The notes beneath the pieces were generated by a model. The model did not search any database, was not told the DNA's origin, and saw only the letters and a list, made by a program, of their open reading frames with translations. Below, piece after piece: positions 28,301 to 43,300 of a DNA stretch of 64,000 bases. This DNA is from Mytilisepta virgata (Eukaryota > Mollusca > Bivalvia > Mytilida > Mytilidae), in assembly GCA_028015205.1 (NCBI GenBank), contig CM051519.1:44863979-44927978 (forward strand), read 5' to 3'. The position numbers and the translations under genes are program-made. Each line of letters starts with the position of its first letter. The stretch's first letter is position 1.

Positions 28301-31300
28301 TATTTAATACACCGAATACAAATTACAGTCAGTCCATATAATTTAATCTCCAATGTTGAGTCATGCCTATTTTTTTTCGAACAATGTCATAATAGAAAGA
28401 AAAATTTAGTCTCTGCAATGATGGACTACAAAAAAAATCATCCAATAAGAAGATGCATTACATTTAATATTAAATTATTGCCTCATCTTGTATCTTTTAC
28501 TGTATGGGATGTTAAACAGATACATATACATGTATATCATGATATGATGATATGGAGGGATATTTGCATAAAATACTAGTCAAGAGACTGTAAAATTAAA
28601 AAGATCTGTTTAATTACACCAAATATCATTTCCTAAAACATAGTGATAAAGAAGTCGCAAGCACCTCAAGGAAGGATAAAAAAATGTATATCCATTTTGC
28701 CAAAATGATTCAAATTGTCAAAATGAGAGAAAATGAAATATATATACATTGTAGATGAAATATACACCAGCGATCAATCAATCAGAATCTTATATAAAGC
28801 GTAATTATATACATATATATAAAACTTTGTATTTATAGGGTTTGTTATATGCCAACAATATAAAACATCTTGTGAGGACTGTAATGAATCTGCATGTTGC
28901 CCTACAGAAACCAATGACAAAGACTGCAGTTATCTCCCTTTGTAGACTGATTGAGTTGTTGAAGGTAAGAATTAAAAATGATGATAGTAATAATAATTTG
29001 GTCAAAATCTGTCATTAGTACCTCCAAACTATATGGAATCTTATTTTCTGTATAGAAATCAGCATAATGTCAAATTTTGTGAAACCTAAGGGGTATGTCC
29101 ATTGTGCATAGCTCTGACCTTAGATTATTCTGGGTTTACCGTTTTTGGTCACTTTGGCGTAAAACCCCAACTAAACAAACAAACAAAAGGTATTAACTAA
29201 AAAATATTGACAAAAAAATACTAAAGCGACAAAACTGTGGGAGAAGATTGAAATTTAAAGGCAGAACATACTCATGAGAATGGGACATAATAAACTAAAA
29301 GAATTAAAAAGATATAATAAATTAAACAAAAATAGCACAATACAGCTCAGAAACTAAAGTACTAGCAATGTGATCTTCCACTAAAAACTAGGACTAATAT
29401 CATGTGGTCCAGAATTGTAAAATATCAAGTTTTAATCCAACTGGTTGGATACCCTGAATCAACCAAAGAATTAGAGAAATATATTGTTGAGGAGCCGCAT
29501 ATTTTATTTTTTACTTTATTTTATCAATTTTATTTTATTACCTTTTATTTTATTTTTTATTTTATTTTATTTTATTTAATTTTATTTTATTTTATTTTGC
29601 TTTTTTATCTTTTATTTTATTTTATTTTATTTTATTTTATTTTGCTTTATTATCTTTTATTTTATTTTATTCTATTTATTTATTTTATCCTGGGTCCGAT
29701 GATGTAATTGATATTGATGTGCACGATATTGCTTTAATTTAGAGGTATAAAATTTTCTTCCAGGCAATAGAACATACATTCCACAGAAGAACTATGTTGA
29801 TAGCTGATTATGCAAATCATATTTCACAACACCTAAGTTTTTTGTTGTTGTCATCAATACAGATGGCCAAGGTATGATATTGTTTTAAAATTTTTTCATG
29901 TTGTTTTTAAGACTTTAACATACAATGTACAGAGAAGTCACAAGTCAAGCTTTATATCAGATAGGAAAATTTGTTTTAAAGCCTGGAGTTAAAAAAAGAG
30001 CAGGATTTACTGATTAATTAATGACGATGGGTGGATGAATTATTGTTTATCGTCCAATGGCAACCATTAGGAGCATATCAGGACGAGAACAGGTTGATAT
30101 GATATACATGTAAATATGATCCCTGCTTTGTACTAGACGGACACGTTAAGCAGGATTTTAATGTGCTAGCTCACAAAGTAACTGTGCGCAGGAAGACATA
30201 TCATCCCCACCCAGACACATTATACTGACTCCATGCTGACCAGTAATTTGCTGTTATTCCTAGATGCTGCGTGCTTGGTGGAGAAGCAGCAAATACCAAT
30301 TTAAATGTCTTTGGTTTTACCTGGCCGGGGCTTAAACCGGCAGCCTTCTGCACTCGAGGCCAGCATGCTACCACAAGACCACCAAGGCGGTTATTTAATG
30401 ATGAAACAATTAGTCTTTAACATATACTGTGGATTTATTATTATTTGTTGTATACCAATTTTTGTGGTTTTCGTGGGTCCCAGTAAAAAACGAATTTAAA
30501 TATCCAACGAAAAATAATATTTTTAATTTAACTTAAATGCACTGAAGTTTGAAATCACGGAGTTTTGATGTACCTATGAACAATTGCGTTTTACAGCATG
30601 TTCTTGGATAATGACATATGATGAGTCAGCTATATCCACAAAGGATACAGTGTTTCATGTAATTTTGTCTTTGGTAACATATAAATGCTCAAACAATTTT
30701 CTTTAAAAATAATTTGACTGTAAATTGTCGCGGAATTCATTTCCGGTTTTTTTTTATTCAAACATTCAAGAAAAATATTAATCCTAATAAGGCCTTAAAA
30801 ATACAAACTTTTTCATAAATTACAGTAAAAACATCTTGTCAAAAGATAAAAAAGCAGAAATTATTGATCGTAATCGGATTAAAAATATGTATGTATATAC
30901 CACGAGGTATTTGGTGACAAGTGATTGCAATTTTGTCAATATATATTCCACACCTGATTAACCTAAGAAGGAATAATTAGTGATTTTGTTAATCTTGTTA
31001 AATTCATGACAAGCTTTGTTTCGTTACAAATTTAAATAATCTGTTTGTTAGACTTTTGTTTAATAAGCGATAAAAATCAGTACTTTACTGTACAATATCA
31101 ATTTCTGATCGGCACATTTTGTCGCAGTATTTTCATGATATCTGATGTGCCAAGCCACGAATTTAAGTATTTCAACAACTTTTTATATTTTTTTCTAAAC
31201 CAGCAATCCACGAATTTATGTATCCCGCGAAATGCCTTTTTTTCTCTATCCACGGAAAATAAATGAATCCACAGTACGAGTTATATGTCAAATATATGAA

Positions 31301-34300
31301 AACATCATATTAGGATAAAAGAGCCATTTATTGGACTTTGGCATTCATGTAGGTTTTTTATTTTGGGAATATCAACTAAAATGATAGGAATAATGAATTT
31401 GAAGCTACCGAAGGCACATTTTTTTCATTCAGATTCAACATCTCAACACTTCCTATGAACGCTCTATTACAAATGTTATTTTCAATTTGTTTGTCCATTT
31501 GTTTGCAACAATTTTCTAAAGAGAATTGAATCTGAAGAAGCAGAAGATGAACAGTGTTTGACGTATAACATAGTGTTATATTTTTTCAGAAAAGAATAAC
31601 ATCCGACAAAAAGTACAGTGAGCGAAGATTAGATGTTCTGTCATCTTTGGTTTTAGCAGAAACTGCTCTGAATGGTCCAGGTGACTCTTATATATTGTTT
31701 TGATAAATTTATTCATCAGTTACTGAATTTATATGTACTTTTAAAAATATATTATATGTAATTTGGGGACCTCAGTGGACGAGTGGTCTAGGTAGTTTGT
31801 CATGACTACTAATGATCACTATCCTGTCAATGCTGAGGTTGTGAGTTCGAATCTTACCTGTGGCGGGGTGTGTTCGACTCTCACCTTAATTGACAAGGAT
31901 TGCAAATTTTCCTGCCAAAGGTCGGTGGTTCTCTCCAGGTACTCCGGCTTCCTCCACCAATAAAAACTGGCCGCCTCAAAATAGCCAAATGTGCTGAAAA
32001 CGACGTAAAACCCCAACTAAACAAACAAATATATGTAATTTGTATTTCTAGAATTTTGATAATTTTCCCTATTAAACTTTGATCCAGGATGTTAGATTTA
32101 CATACAAGTGTATGCTACTATCATGAAATGTTTTTTTCAGTCAATGTAAGAATCAGATATTGAGCTCCAGTTTTCATTGAAAAAATACACAATTTTATGA
32201 TTGTGGGTACTAAAATTTTTGTTCGACTTTTCAAAACACTGGGGCTTTTTATAAGATGAATATAAATGCAAAATTGATTGGAATTTCAAAACAGTATGAG
32301 CCATTCGAGCTGCCAAAGTTCAACTGTATTTGAATTTCTTTCAGGTACAAAGGAAAGGAGGCTTATTCTACAGCTGGCCTTAGCAGTGGGCAAAACAACG
32401 GTAACTTTTAATTCTGTTTTAAAATATTGGATATTGTGTGAATAAGTTGGTATACTGTATTTTAGAATACTAGGTAGTATATTTTGTTTAAAAATATCTT
32501 GACTTTTTAGTTACCATATATTTAAAATTTTTGAAAAATTTGGTTTGAATTGAAATTTTTTTAATAATTCTCTGTTTTCTTTGACTAAAATTTTCAGTCT
32601 ATACATGTATATGGAACATATTAAATAATAGAAGTAACTACAATTATTAGCTCACCTGACCCGAAGGGTCAAGTGAGCTATTCTCATCACTTGGCGTCCG
32701 TAGTCGTCGTCTGTTAACTTTTACAAAAATCTCATCTGAAACTACTGGACCAAATGGAACCAAACTTGGCCACAAGCATCATTAGGGTATCTAGTTTAAA
32801 AAATGTGTCCGATGACCCCGCCTGCCAACCAACACGGCCGACATGGCTAAAAATACAACATAGGGGTAAACCGCAGTTTTTGTCTTATATTTCAAAAACT
32901 AAAGCATTTAGAGGAAAACTGACATGGGGTAAAAATGTTTATCAGGTCAAGATCTACCTGCCATGAAATTTTCAGACCAATCGGTCAACCCTTTGTTGGG
33001 TTATTCCCCATGAATTGTTAATTTTAAGGGAATTTTGCAGTTTTAGGTTTATTATCTTGAATATTATTATAGATAAAGACAAACTGTAAACAGCAAAAAT
33101 GTTCGTCAAAGTAAGATCTACAAAAAAGTCAACATGACCAAAATCATAGATTGATCCCTTATAGGAGTTTTTGCCCTTTAAAGATGGCCTCCGGCATAAA
33201 CTTTCCTTTAAAGATTTTCTCCTTTGAAACCACTGGGCCAATTGGGACCAAACTTTGGTGGAATGGTCCTTGGGTGGCCCCGTTCCAAATTTATATCTGG
33301 CATCCCCGACTTCCAAGAACATGGCTGCTGTTACTAAAAATAGAAAAAAGAGGGGATGAATTTAAAAAATCTTATTTCATGAAATTACAACGCCAATTGA
33401 AACCAAACTTGGCAGTAATGGTCCTTAGGAGGTTTTCTTTCAGAAATATGTCCGATGACCCCGACTGTTAACCAAGATGGCTGCCACAGCCAAACTTAGT
33501 TTAACATAGGACCCTATGGGAAAATTCATTGAAAAATCTTCTTGTCTGAAACCACTTGACCAATTGGAACCAGACTTGGCAGCAATGGTCCTTAGATGGT
33601 CTTCTTTCAGAAATACATGTATGTCTGATGACCGGGACTGTCAACCAATATGGCCGCCACAGCCGAACTTAGTTTAACATAGGGCCCTATGGGAAAATTC
33701 ATTGAAAAATCTTCTTGTCTGAAACCACTTGACCAATTGGAACTAAAGTTGGCAGCAGTGGTCCTTAGGAGGTCTTCTTTCAGAAATATGTCTGATTTCG
33801 TGGACTGTGAACTGAGATGGCCGCCACAGGTGAACTTAGTTTAACATAGGACCCTATGGGAAATTCACATAAAAATCTTCTCGTCTGAAACTACTCAGCC
33901 AATTGGAACTAAAGTTGGCAGCATGAGTCCTTAGATGGTCCTCTTTCAGAAATGTGTCCGATCATCTGGATTGTCAACCAAGATGGCCACCACAGCCGAA
34001 CTTTGTTTAACATAGAACCCCATAGGAAAATTCATTTAAAAATCTTCTTGTCTGAAACCACTTAGCCAGTTGGAACAAGACTTAGCAATAACGGTCCTTA
34101 GTTGGTTCTCTTTTAGAAATGTGTCCATTGACCTGGACTGTCAACCAAGATGGCTGCCATAGCCGAACTTTGTTTAACATAGAACCCCATAGTAAAACCA
34201 GCCAAATTGACTGCAACACTTAAAGGTTTAGTCCTGCTCAAGCTGAAAAGTTAAATCCAGGTGAGCGATACAGGCTGTAGAGAGCCTCTAGTGAAAATGT

Positions 34301-37300
34301 TTTTGTCAGATTTGTATATTCATCTGCAATAATTATTAGACATTTTATATTCACTTTTAAGAAATTGGTATCGATGAAAAGTAGTTGTGGTTGAGAACCA
34401 GTAGTTATGAAAAATGTTAAAATTCAGTATGATAATACTAAACACATTGTATAAACATATATTATTTATACTTTTACATAATTGATGATTTATTTTATTT
34501 AGAAAACCTTTAAAGATGATGAACTTCAGAGTTTTTATGGTAATTTGAAGAAGTTAGATGCCATTTGTGATTTGAGAGAAAAGTAAGAATTCATTAATAG
34601 AGAACTTATTCAGTTTAGAATTGAATGTTTCTTTTTTGTATTTTTTTTTTTGAAAGTTTTAAAAGATGCATTCAGTTCCTTTAATTATAGCGATTGCAGC
34701 GAGCCTATAGGAGCATATGCATTTTCTACATATGGGTCAATAAGAAAAGTGTAATGGGGGCGGCCATATTGTGCTACATATTAAGGCTAGAAAAAGTTTC
34801 GTTCGCCAGAAACGGAAGTAAGGGAAATAACTTGCTTCAAATTATAATTTTAGAATCAGAATCGTGATGCCGGAATGAGTTTCTGGAAAGGGTTATTGCT
34901 GTGCTTGCATCATTGGCCATGCCAACAGCATATTATTTCATTATTAGAAAAAAAAAAATTATGATACATATTTTTTAGGTATGAAAGTTGAATTAAGTAA
35001 ATTTTAAATCTACTGTAACTTGCTTTGCATGGTTTGTTTCAAAGTAATCATCTTGTGGTGTATATTTCAGTGTAAGAAAAGCATGTGACTGTAGTTTCCT
35101 ATACTGGCATAGAGTTGTTTTTCCTATATATCTGACAGACACATTAGAAAGTCTTACTGACCCTCATAGAATGCATGTAAGTATCAGCAATTCATTGGTA
35201 GTGTTACCAAAGTTTCATAGATGGACTTATCATTTATCAATTGAAATGCAACGAGATCTGGGGCCTTGGTGGCCAAGTGGTCTAGATAGTTCGTCATGAC
35301 TACTAATGAACACTAGTCTGTCAACGCTGAGTTTGTGAGTTCGAATCTCACCTGTGGCAGGGTGTATTCGACTCCGATCTTAATTGACAAGGATTGTCAA
35401 TTTTCCTACCGAAGGTCTTGGTTCTCTCTTGGTACTTCTGCTTCCTCCACCAATAAAAACTGGCCACCGCAAAATATGCAAATGTGCTGAAAACGGCGTG
35501 AAACCCCAACTAAACAAAAACAAACAAAGCAACAAGATCTAATACCGAAAAAAGTGTGAATCACTTTATATATAATTTTTGTCGAGCCTGCGACTTTAGT
35601 CGCAGAAAGCTCGACATAGGGATAGTGATCCGGCGGCGGCGGCGGCGGCGGCGTTAACTCATTTCTTTCAAGCTTTATATTTTAGAAGGTGGAAGACCTG
35701 GATGCTTTATACTTTGTATATAGATGCCTTATGTTACGAAGTTTCCGTCTGTCATATGTACATTGTCCTTGACCTCATTTTCATGGTTCAGTGACTACTT
35801 GAAAAAAAAGTTAAGATTTTTTGTAATGTTAATTTCTCTCTTATTATTAGTAATAGGATAACTATATTTGGTATGTGTGTACCTTGCAAGGACTTCATCC
35901 CCATCAGACAGTTTTCAATTGACCTCGACCCAAATTCACGGATCAGTGAACAAGGTTAAGTTTTGGTGGTCAAGTCCATATCTCAGATACTATAAGCAAT
36001 AGGTCTAGTATATTTGGTGTATGGAAGGATTGTAAGGTGTACATGTCCAACTGGCAGGTGTCATCTGACCTTGACCTCATTTTCATGGTTCAGTGGTTAT
36101 AGTTATGTTTTTGTGTTTTGGCCTGTTTTTCGAATACTGTATGCAATAGGTCTACTATATTTGGTGTATGGAAGGATTGTAAGGTGTACATGTCCACCTG
36201 GCAGGTGTCATCTGACCTTGACCTCATTTTCATGGTTCGGTGGTTATAGTTAAGTTTTTGTGTTTTGCCTATTTTTCGAATACTGTATGCAATAGGTCTA
36301 CTGTTTTTGGTGTATGGAAGGATTGAAAGGTGTACATGTCCAACTGGCAGGTGTCATCTGACCTTGACCTCATTTTCATGGTTCAATGGTTATAGTTAAG
36401 TTTTTTGTGTTTTGGCCTGTTTTTCAAATACTGTATGCAATAGGTCTACTATATTTGGTGTATGGAAGGATTGTAAGGTGTACATGTCCACCTGGCAGGT
36501 GTCATCTGACCTTGACCTCATTTTCATGGTTCGGTGGTTATAGTTAAGTTTTTGTGTTTTGGCCTATTTTTCGAATACAGTATGCAATATGTCTGATAGC
36601 ATTTACTTTCATTAGAAATACACGACAGGCGAGACATTTTTGTGTGTCCACTCTTGTGTATTTAAAAGACCACAAAACAACATTCAATGTTTACTATATG
36701 TAGTTTTTAAGTCCGAGTATGTACAAGTGAAAACTTTATGTAGACTTTGAAGCCAAAAATTGAAGTAAAGAAAGTTGCATCGTTTTGTTACAGTTTGAAA
36801 GTTAAATGTATTGGTAGAGAAATTTTGAAATTTTAGGAGTTGGTTAAAAAGTTACGATTTATATTTATTGAAGTATATGTTTGGTGCTTTGAGAGACTGT
36901 GTACCTCCGATGACAGCGGTAAAACATATCACCCCTAAAGAGCTGATGGAAAGGTTTAACAAAGAAGTCTATGAAAACATGAAAGAGGTATTTTATTCTT
37001 CTAGTTCTGATAATATTGAATTTTGGCTATGATAATTTTCTAATAAGGTTCTTATGCAAGTTCATGATAAAGAGTATAAAAATATTCTACAAATTTAAGA
37101 GATTGCTGTCCTGAGTAGAGTGCAACAATCAGTCTAATTACCTGTTTCTTTGGTAAAAAAATAAAAATGAAATGAAAGCAGGACAACAAAACATTTTAAA
37201 AAACTAAAGGAAAGTCGGACAAATTCACCATATACTCTTTTGGTGTTTGTGTGTTTTCTCTGTAAGTGATGTTGAACAATCAAAGCATCTAATTCCAGCA

Positions 37301-40300
37301 GTGTGAGATTGTAAGCAACATAACAATGTCGTCTACAATGGATCATCTCTCACTGAAATAAGATCTTTATTGAAAAATCATCAATTAACATAAACTTTTA
37401 AGACAGGGTTGGTTATGTTCAGTTTGTTAATTTCATCACTCCAAAAGTTTTACCATTGTCATCATGAATTGATTGGCTGATACAAAGTTTCTATCCTGTG
37501 TATGAGACTAGATATCTTCAGTTAGATTTCTTGTCCTTCTGTAATTGACACCTCGCCGGACATTACATCTCACCATACTTAACACTTCATTTGATTGGGT
37601 GCCGCTAAGGGAGCAGGACATGCTTACCCTTCAGGAGAACCTGATTTCTTTCATTTTTAATGGGAATTCACACTGGTAGTGCTTTAGTTTCTTGTTTTAG
37701 TTTTTTTTTAATTTATTATACATTTTTTATTCTATTAGTTATACATGTATCTTTGTGGTGTTTGTTTGTGTCCCATTCTCCTGACTTTGAATTTGTTGAC
37801 TTTTCCCACTGTTTTGTCACTTCGGTATTCTTTTACCTGCTGCTTTGTATACGGCACCTGTTGTCAAGTTCAACAAAGTCAATGCGGTGGAAGTCACAAA
37901 TCGGTTGAGACACATGAAATGTTACGACAGTGAGAACAGTGAGAACAGGTTCAACATCATCTTAGATATTGGAACACAGTTCGTGATGACAACCATAAAA
38001 TTTCCTAAGTGATGACATCAACTTATCACTGATAAAACCCTGGTTAAGAAGCTTTTGTGACAGCAGTAATTCTCTTTGTCAGAAGTGAGGGTAACTCACG
38101 CATGCCCTTGAAAATCGGATAAGCTAAGAAACTTAGACACCATATTTAGGCGATGCTGGTATATTGCTACTCAAGAAGGGAAAGATAACAATAGGAAAGT
38201 TGAATTCATCACGTTTGCTGTAAACTTTTGGCTTCATTGTCAATTTCAAGAAACAAATCCAAATATGAAGGGGACTTTGGTGTATCTGTAGTATCCTTAA
38301 TTTCAAGCTCCCTAGGGTGGATGAGATGTAGAAAGTCTTGGAATTTGTCGTTATTTAACGACAACACATCATCTTTATAACAAAGAGTGAAATTAAAGGA
38401 TTGGGCTAGTTTCTTTTTGTTTTCATGTAGTAGCCCTTAAATGAAGTCCTCTTTATATAAGTACAAAAACAGATCGGTGAGGAGAGGAGCACAGTTGGTT
38501 CCCATTGGAATGCCAATTGTTTGTTGAAAAATTAGACCGTCAAATTCAACAAATATGTTGTCTATGAAAAAATATCTAACATGTCTGTAATTTCATCTTC
38601 AGAATACATTTTGTCAGAATCAGAGTGGTTCTTCACGAAATAAGCCTTTTCTCAAGTTATGAATATTAAGATCATCTATATATAGTTCATGTATATTTAT
38701 CTTCATGTTAATGAGGAGGTTACTGTATATTTATTTCATTTTAAATTTTTGGAATTTTATATTCTATGACAGTATCTATTAGATCCTTTGTGTAGAGAAA
38801 TTGAAACAGACCTCAGACTACAGATGCATTCACACCTACAGCTAGATGACAGAAATCCATTTAAAGTAGGAATGAAAGATATGTCACAGCTGTTAAAAGT
38901 TAGACCTATCAGATTCTTTGATAGGTACATCAATGTTAAAGGTAAAGGTTTACAATTCAGAAATATCGTGTTTTTTATTAGTGTGAAAAATGTATAGATT
39001 GCAATAATTAATCCTCATATTTTGATTTTTGCTTATAATTTTCTACTCCCTACTTGTGGATATATTACTTGTCTCTCATATGGACGTGTTATCTTTCCTG
39101 ACAGAAGGTGTCTTGCATTCAACATAAAATGCAAAAATTATTTTTAATTTTTTCTAAAACTAATGAATTTTTTAAGGCAGTTTTAAGGCAGTTAACAGCT
39201 ATCAAAAAATGTGGGGAAATACATGCAATAACATATCATTGATTTGTGTGGAGGATATTGTTGGGAAGAAAGGAGTCAATATAGTTTTTAATCAAACAAT
39301 ATCAAAATAAATGAATATCATGTGACCCCATACAGACCAATTAGATTATCGCAATAAAATTGTTATTTAACGAATATCCATGTGAAACATCGGTAAAAAA
39401 TACAGAAGCACCAAAACAATGGGAAAATACAAAATCCAAAGGCAAGACAAACTCATGAGAATGTGACACAATAGAAAAATAAAAACAAGGATATATAACT
39501 AAAATAATAAAAATATATAATAAAATAAACAGAACTAGTAAAAAGACAGCACCAACAATCTGAACTCACAGTGACATCATGTGCTCTGGAGGGGTTACAG
39601 CATTTTCTGCTCTTTTAATGAAAATAAAAATGAAAGTACATGAGATCAAATCTCATCAGACAACACATTAGAATATTCAGAGGTATCCATGGGGTTTCCC
39701 TTACTGTTCAAAGAGATATTTTGGTGGGATTAAAATTTAGTAAACATCATATAAAACAATATGCCAAATTATTTTGTATATTAAGTTTAATTGAGAAATA
39801 AGAGTTTTATGGCAAACAGTATAAACATATTAACATGTACCGTATATTTTCTAATTTGTCTAGGATATGTAGAGCATTATCTCAACACAACATTTTATAA
39901 CCTCACAACAGTGGCATTACATGACTGGAAGACTTATGGTGAAATGAAACATATGGCAGAACAAAAGTATGGCCTGAAACTGATTGAGTCACATCTTCCT
40001 AGTCAGACATTAGAACAGGTAGGCAGCAGAAAATGAATTATGCAGAAATATTTACAAATAAAAAAGATTACTGTCTGGACACCTCAGTCGTAAAATGGAT
40101 TTTTCAGATTTGAATACCTTAATCAGTGTGAATTGTCTAGTCACTTGGGTGAAAGATACCATCTTTTGGTGTGTGTAAAACTCAGTTATGTATTACAAGC
40201 ATCCCCTATCTGGCCCTTGAAATTTGAGAAAAAAATACTTTTGGTGCATTACACTCAGGTGTTTTTTAGCGTAAAAAATTGTAGTCGTTGAAACGTTCGG

Positions 40301-43300
40301 TGAAACAATGTGTAAATTTAAATCGAAGTTGGTGAAACTTGATCGGAAAACTGCTAATTCATAATATATGGAAATTACCATAAATAAATAAATAAAAATA
40401 ATGAATTTTAATTTAAATTTTGCAGGAAAGATATCTTTAAAACTTTTGCCTATACTTGTAATAATAATAATTAAACAATTTAAAGTTCAAAGAGTTTTTT
40501 TAAAATGTGACTTTTAATTAATACTAATTATCAGGTTAACTACTGAAATCATTTTCTTTGATCCTTCATCATAAATTAAAAATACAAGCTGAAATTCAAT
40601 CAAATGTTTATGTTGTATTTTAAGCACCCAAGCCAACAATATATTGGAATTTTAAAGCTTGTTATTCAAAGGAATTAAAAATAATTCTTTTGTGATTGAG
40701 TTGAATTCTTCGTATCAAAACATCATGAAGGATTTGATATAAAAGGACAGTGGTCTTTAATTGTCATTAACCTCCGAATTTTCGTTTCCAGAAGATGGGT
40801 AGAATACGTCAGTCTTTTATTGCCTGTGAAAAATTTAAAGTCGTCATCGCATTTTCTGAGGCACATGGAAACAAGGCAGCTGGTAGAGAATATACCATAA
40901 ATTAGTCCACAATTCGTCAGTGGAGAAAGCTGAAAAATTTACTTCAAAAAGTATGACTTACTAAAATGGCAAACCGCGGCAGTGCACCTCACTGTCCAGC
41001 ACTAGAGTCAGAACTTCTAGTATAGGTGAACGACCGTCGTTTACAAGGTCTTGACATTTCAACCACCGAATTAAGGTTAAAAGCCTAACACCTTGCAAAG
41101 CAGACGGATAATAATTATTAGTTCTGTGCATCTGTTGACTGAGCTTATGCTTTCATGAGAAGAAATGACTTGTCCATCAGACGCAGAACACATATTGCTC
41201 AGAAACTGCCTGCACTTTTTGAGCACCAGCTAACTAACTTTCAATCTTTTATCATCAAACTACAAGGAAGAACTACAGCCTTTCCCAAACAGGCAATGCT
41301 GATCAAACACCTCTTACTTTTGATATGCCATGTTATACAACTATTGCACCAAAGGGGTCTGATTCCATTACAATTAAAACTGCAGGCAATGAGAAGAATA
41401 GATTTTCAGTCATGGTTGCATCCACTGCAGATGGCAGAAAGCTACCGCCCTATGTTGTTTTTAAAAGACAATTTCTTCCAAAACTAAGATATCCAAAAGT
41501 TATTACCCTGTACTGTCCAGGTTCATGAGAAAGGTTGGTTTGATGATAAAATCACAAAAGATTGGCTACAGAGAATTTGGGGTAGACGTGAAGATACTGG
41601 GCTTGGTGTTAGATGCATTTCTTTGTCATCGCACTGAGAGTGCTAAAGCCATCGTTGATGAACAACGTACAGACCTTGCAATTATTCCTGGTGGAATGAT
41701 GTCTATATTACAAACACTAGATGTAGGCATCAACAAACCAATGAAAACCACTCTCCATTGTAAGTGGAATAATTGGATTTCATCAGATGACCACTCATTC
41801 ACAGCAACTGGGCATATGCGTAAAGCATATATACCAAAAATCTGCACTTGGATCATCGAGGCCTGGCAGGAGTTAGACTCAGAAATTATAATAAAATCTT
41901 TCAAGAAAAGCTCAATATCAAATGCATTGGATGGAACAGAAGATGATCTGGTATGGGAAGACAACAGTTCAACAACACCAGATACACCTGAAGAATTTGA
42001 AGATGACGATCTTGATCTTTACTATCAAGATGAAGATGACACACATATTCACATATTTTTCTGGAAGACAGTGATGTTGAAGAGTTTGACGGGTTTTAAG
42101 TGATAATTTGATGAAATTTTGATATTAAAAAACTTTTAGTGCTTTCTTATTGTTAATTATATGCTATAAATACATATATAATATACTGTCATATACATGT
42201 ATATGTTGTATAACTGGTGCTGAAATAAATTGTCAAACTATGCTATTTTTGATTTATTGGTTGATTTTTCTCGATAGTTTACTACAAAGGATTACCACCT
42301 ATCCATTGGTAATCAATTAGGTAGTTTAACAGTTGTCAAAACAAAAATTGACACAATCATATTTCTTAATAAATTTTCATTCATATTCACACATACAAAC
42401 TTTGTTTGATGTCAAATCACAACTTTACGAGGTTTTAAGTCACATGACACATGATCACCTGATACTATAGATGGGAACAAAATGGCCGCTGATATTTTCA
42501 AACAAGCACTTTTCATTCAATTTTCTCAAATATTTCATCTCTATTTCCTGTGATATCACACATTTAAAGTAAGTATCAAACAAAACAAATGTTTTAATGT
42601 ATTTTATTTGGATATAACATGATAATTAAAATGTACGAAGGTAAAAATCCTCTCCATACTGTCATCACCTGGTCTCATTTTGGTCTGCCATCTAATCTGA
42701 AAAAGACTAACAACTTATGTAGGCATGTATAATATGCACCCCCCTTATCAAAAACGTATTTTAGGGTAAAAAAGTGAGTGTAATACACACCAAAAGACGG
42801 TACAATGAGCTAAGTCGTAACTGAAACAATTGAACTTACCTAATTTTGTTCAATCATGTCTTCCAGAAAAACAAAAAATTCTGCCTATGGAATTTTCAAT
42901 GTAAAAGGGAGATAAACTTCCTATGAGGCTTTATTAAATTAAGTATTACAACCCGGTGATTCATGAAATATGCACATAGTGCATTAAAAATATTTAAAAT
43001 AACAGTTTAACAAATTTTATGATAGTTCTAAGTTGATAAATTCAAATTATTAATTTTTTGAAATTTTTAAGTTTCTCATTTAGAATCATTTGTGAGGTAT
43101 ATAAACAAAACCTTTATAAACAACTTTACATTTTTTATAATTCTAATGTTTTCACTTTCAAAATGCAAAAAATCCATTTTATGAACTCGGGCATCCAGAC
43201 AGTAGAGTTTTGTGTGGCTGTAAAGTTGTAAGCTTGTTAAATTTTTTTTTCTTATTTTCCAGTTATCTCTGGGTAAATGCACAGATAAATATTAAATGCT

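Noticed and set aside
29402..29707. 101-codon Phe/Tyr/Leu-rich frame that looks like a membrane protein
   Set aside because: It is the translation of the (TTTTA)n microsatellite.
31765..31860. Leu/Ser tRNA gene
   Set aside because: The head is followed by a shared SINE body and flanked by an 11-bp duplication.
33220..34220. CRISPR-like array of regular repeats
   Set aside because: Units are ~170 bp, diverged, contiguous and without unique spacers, in a eukaryotic intron.
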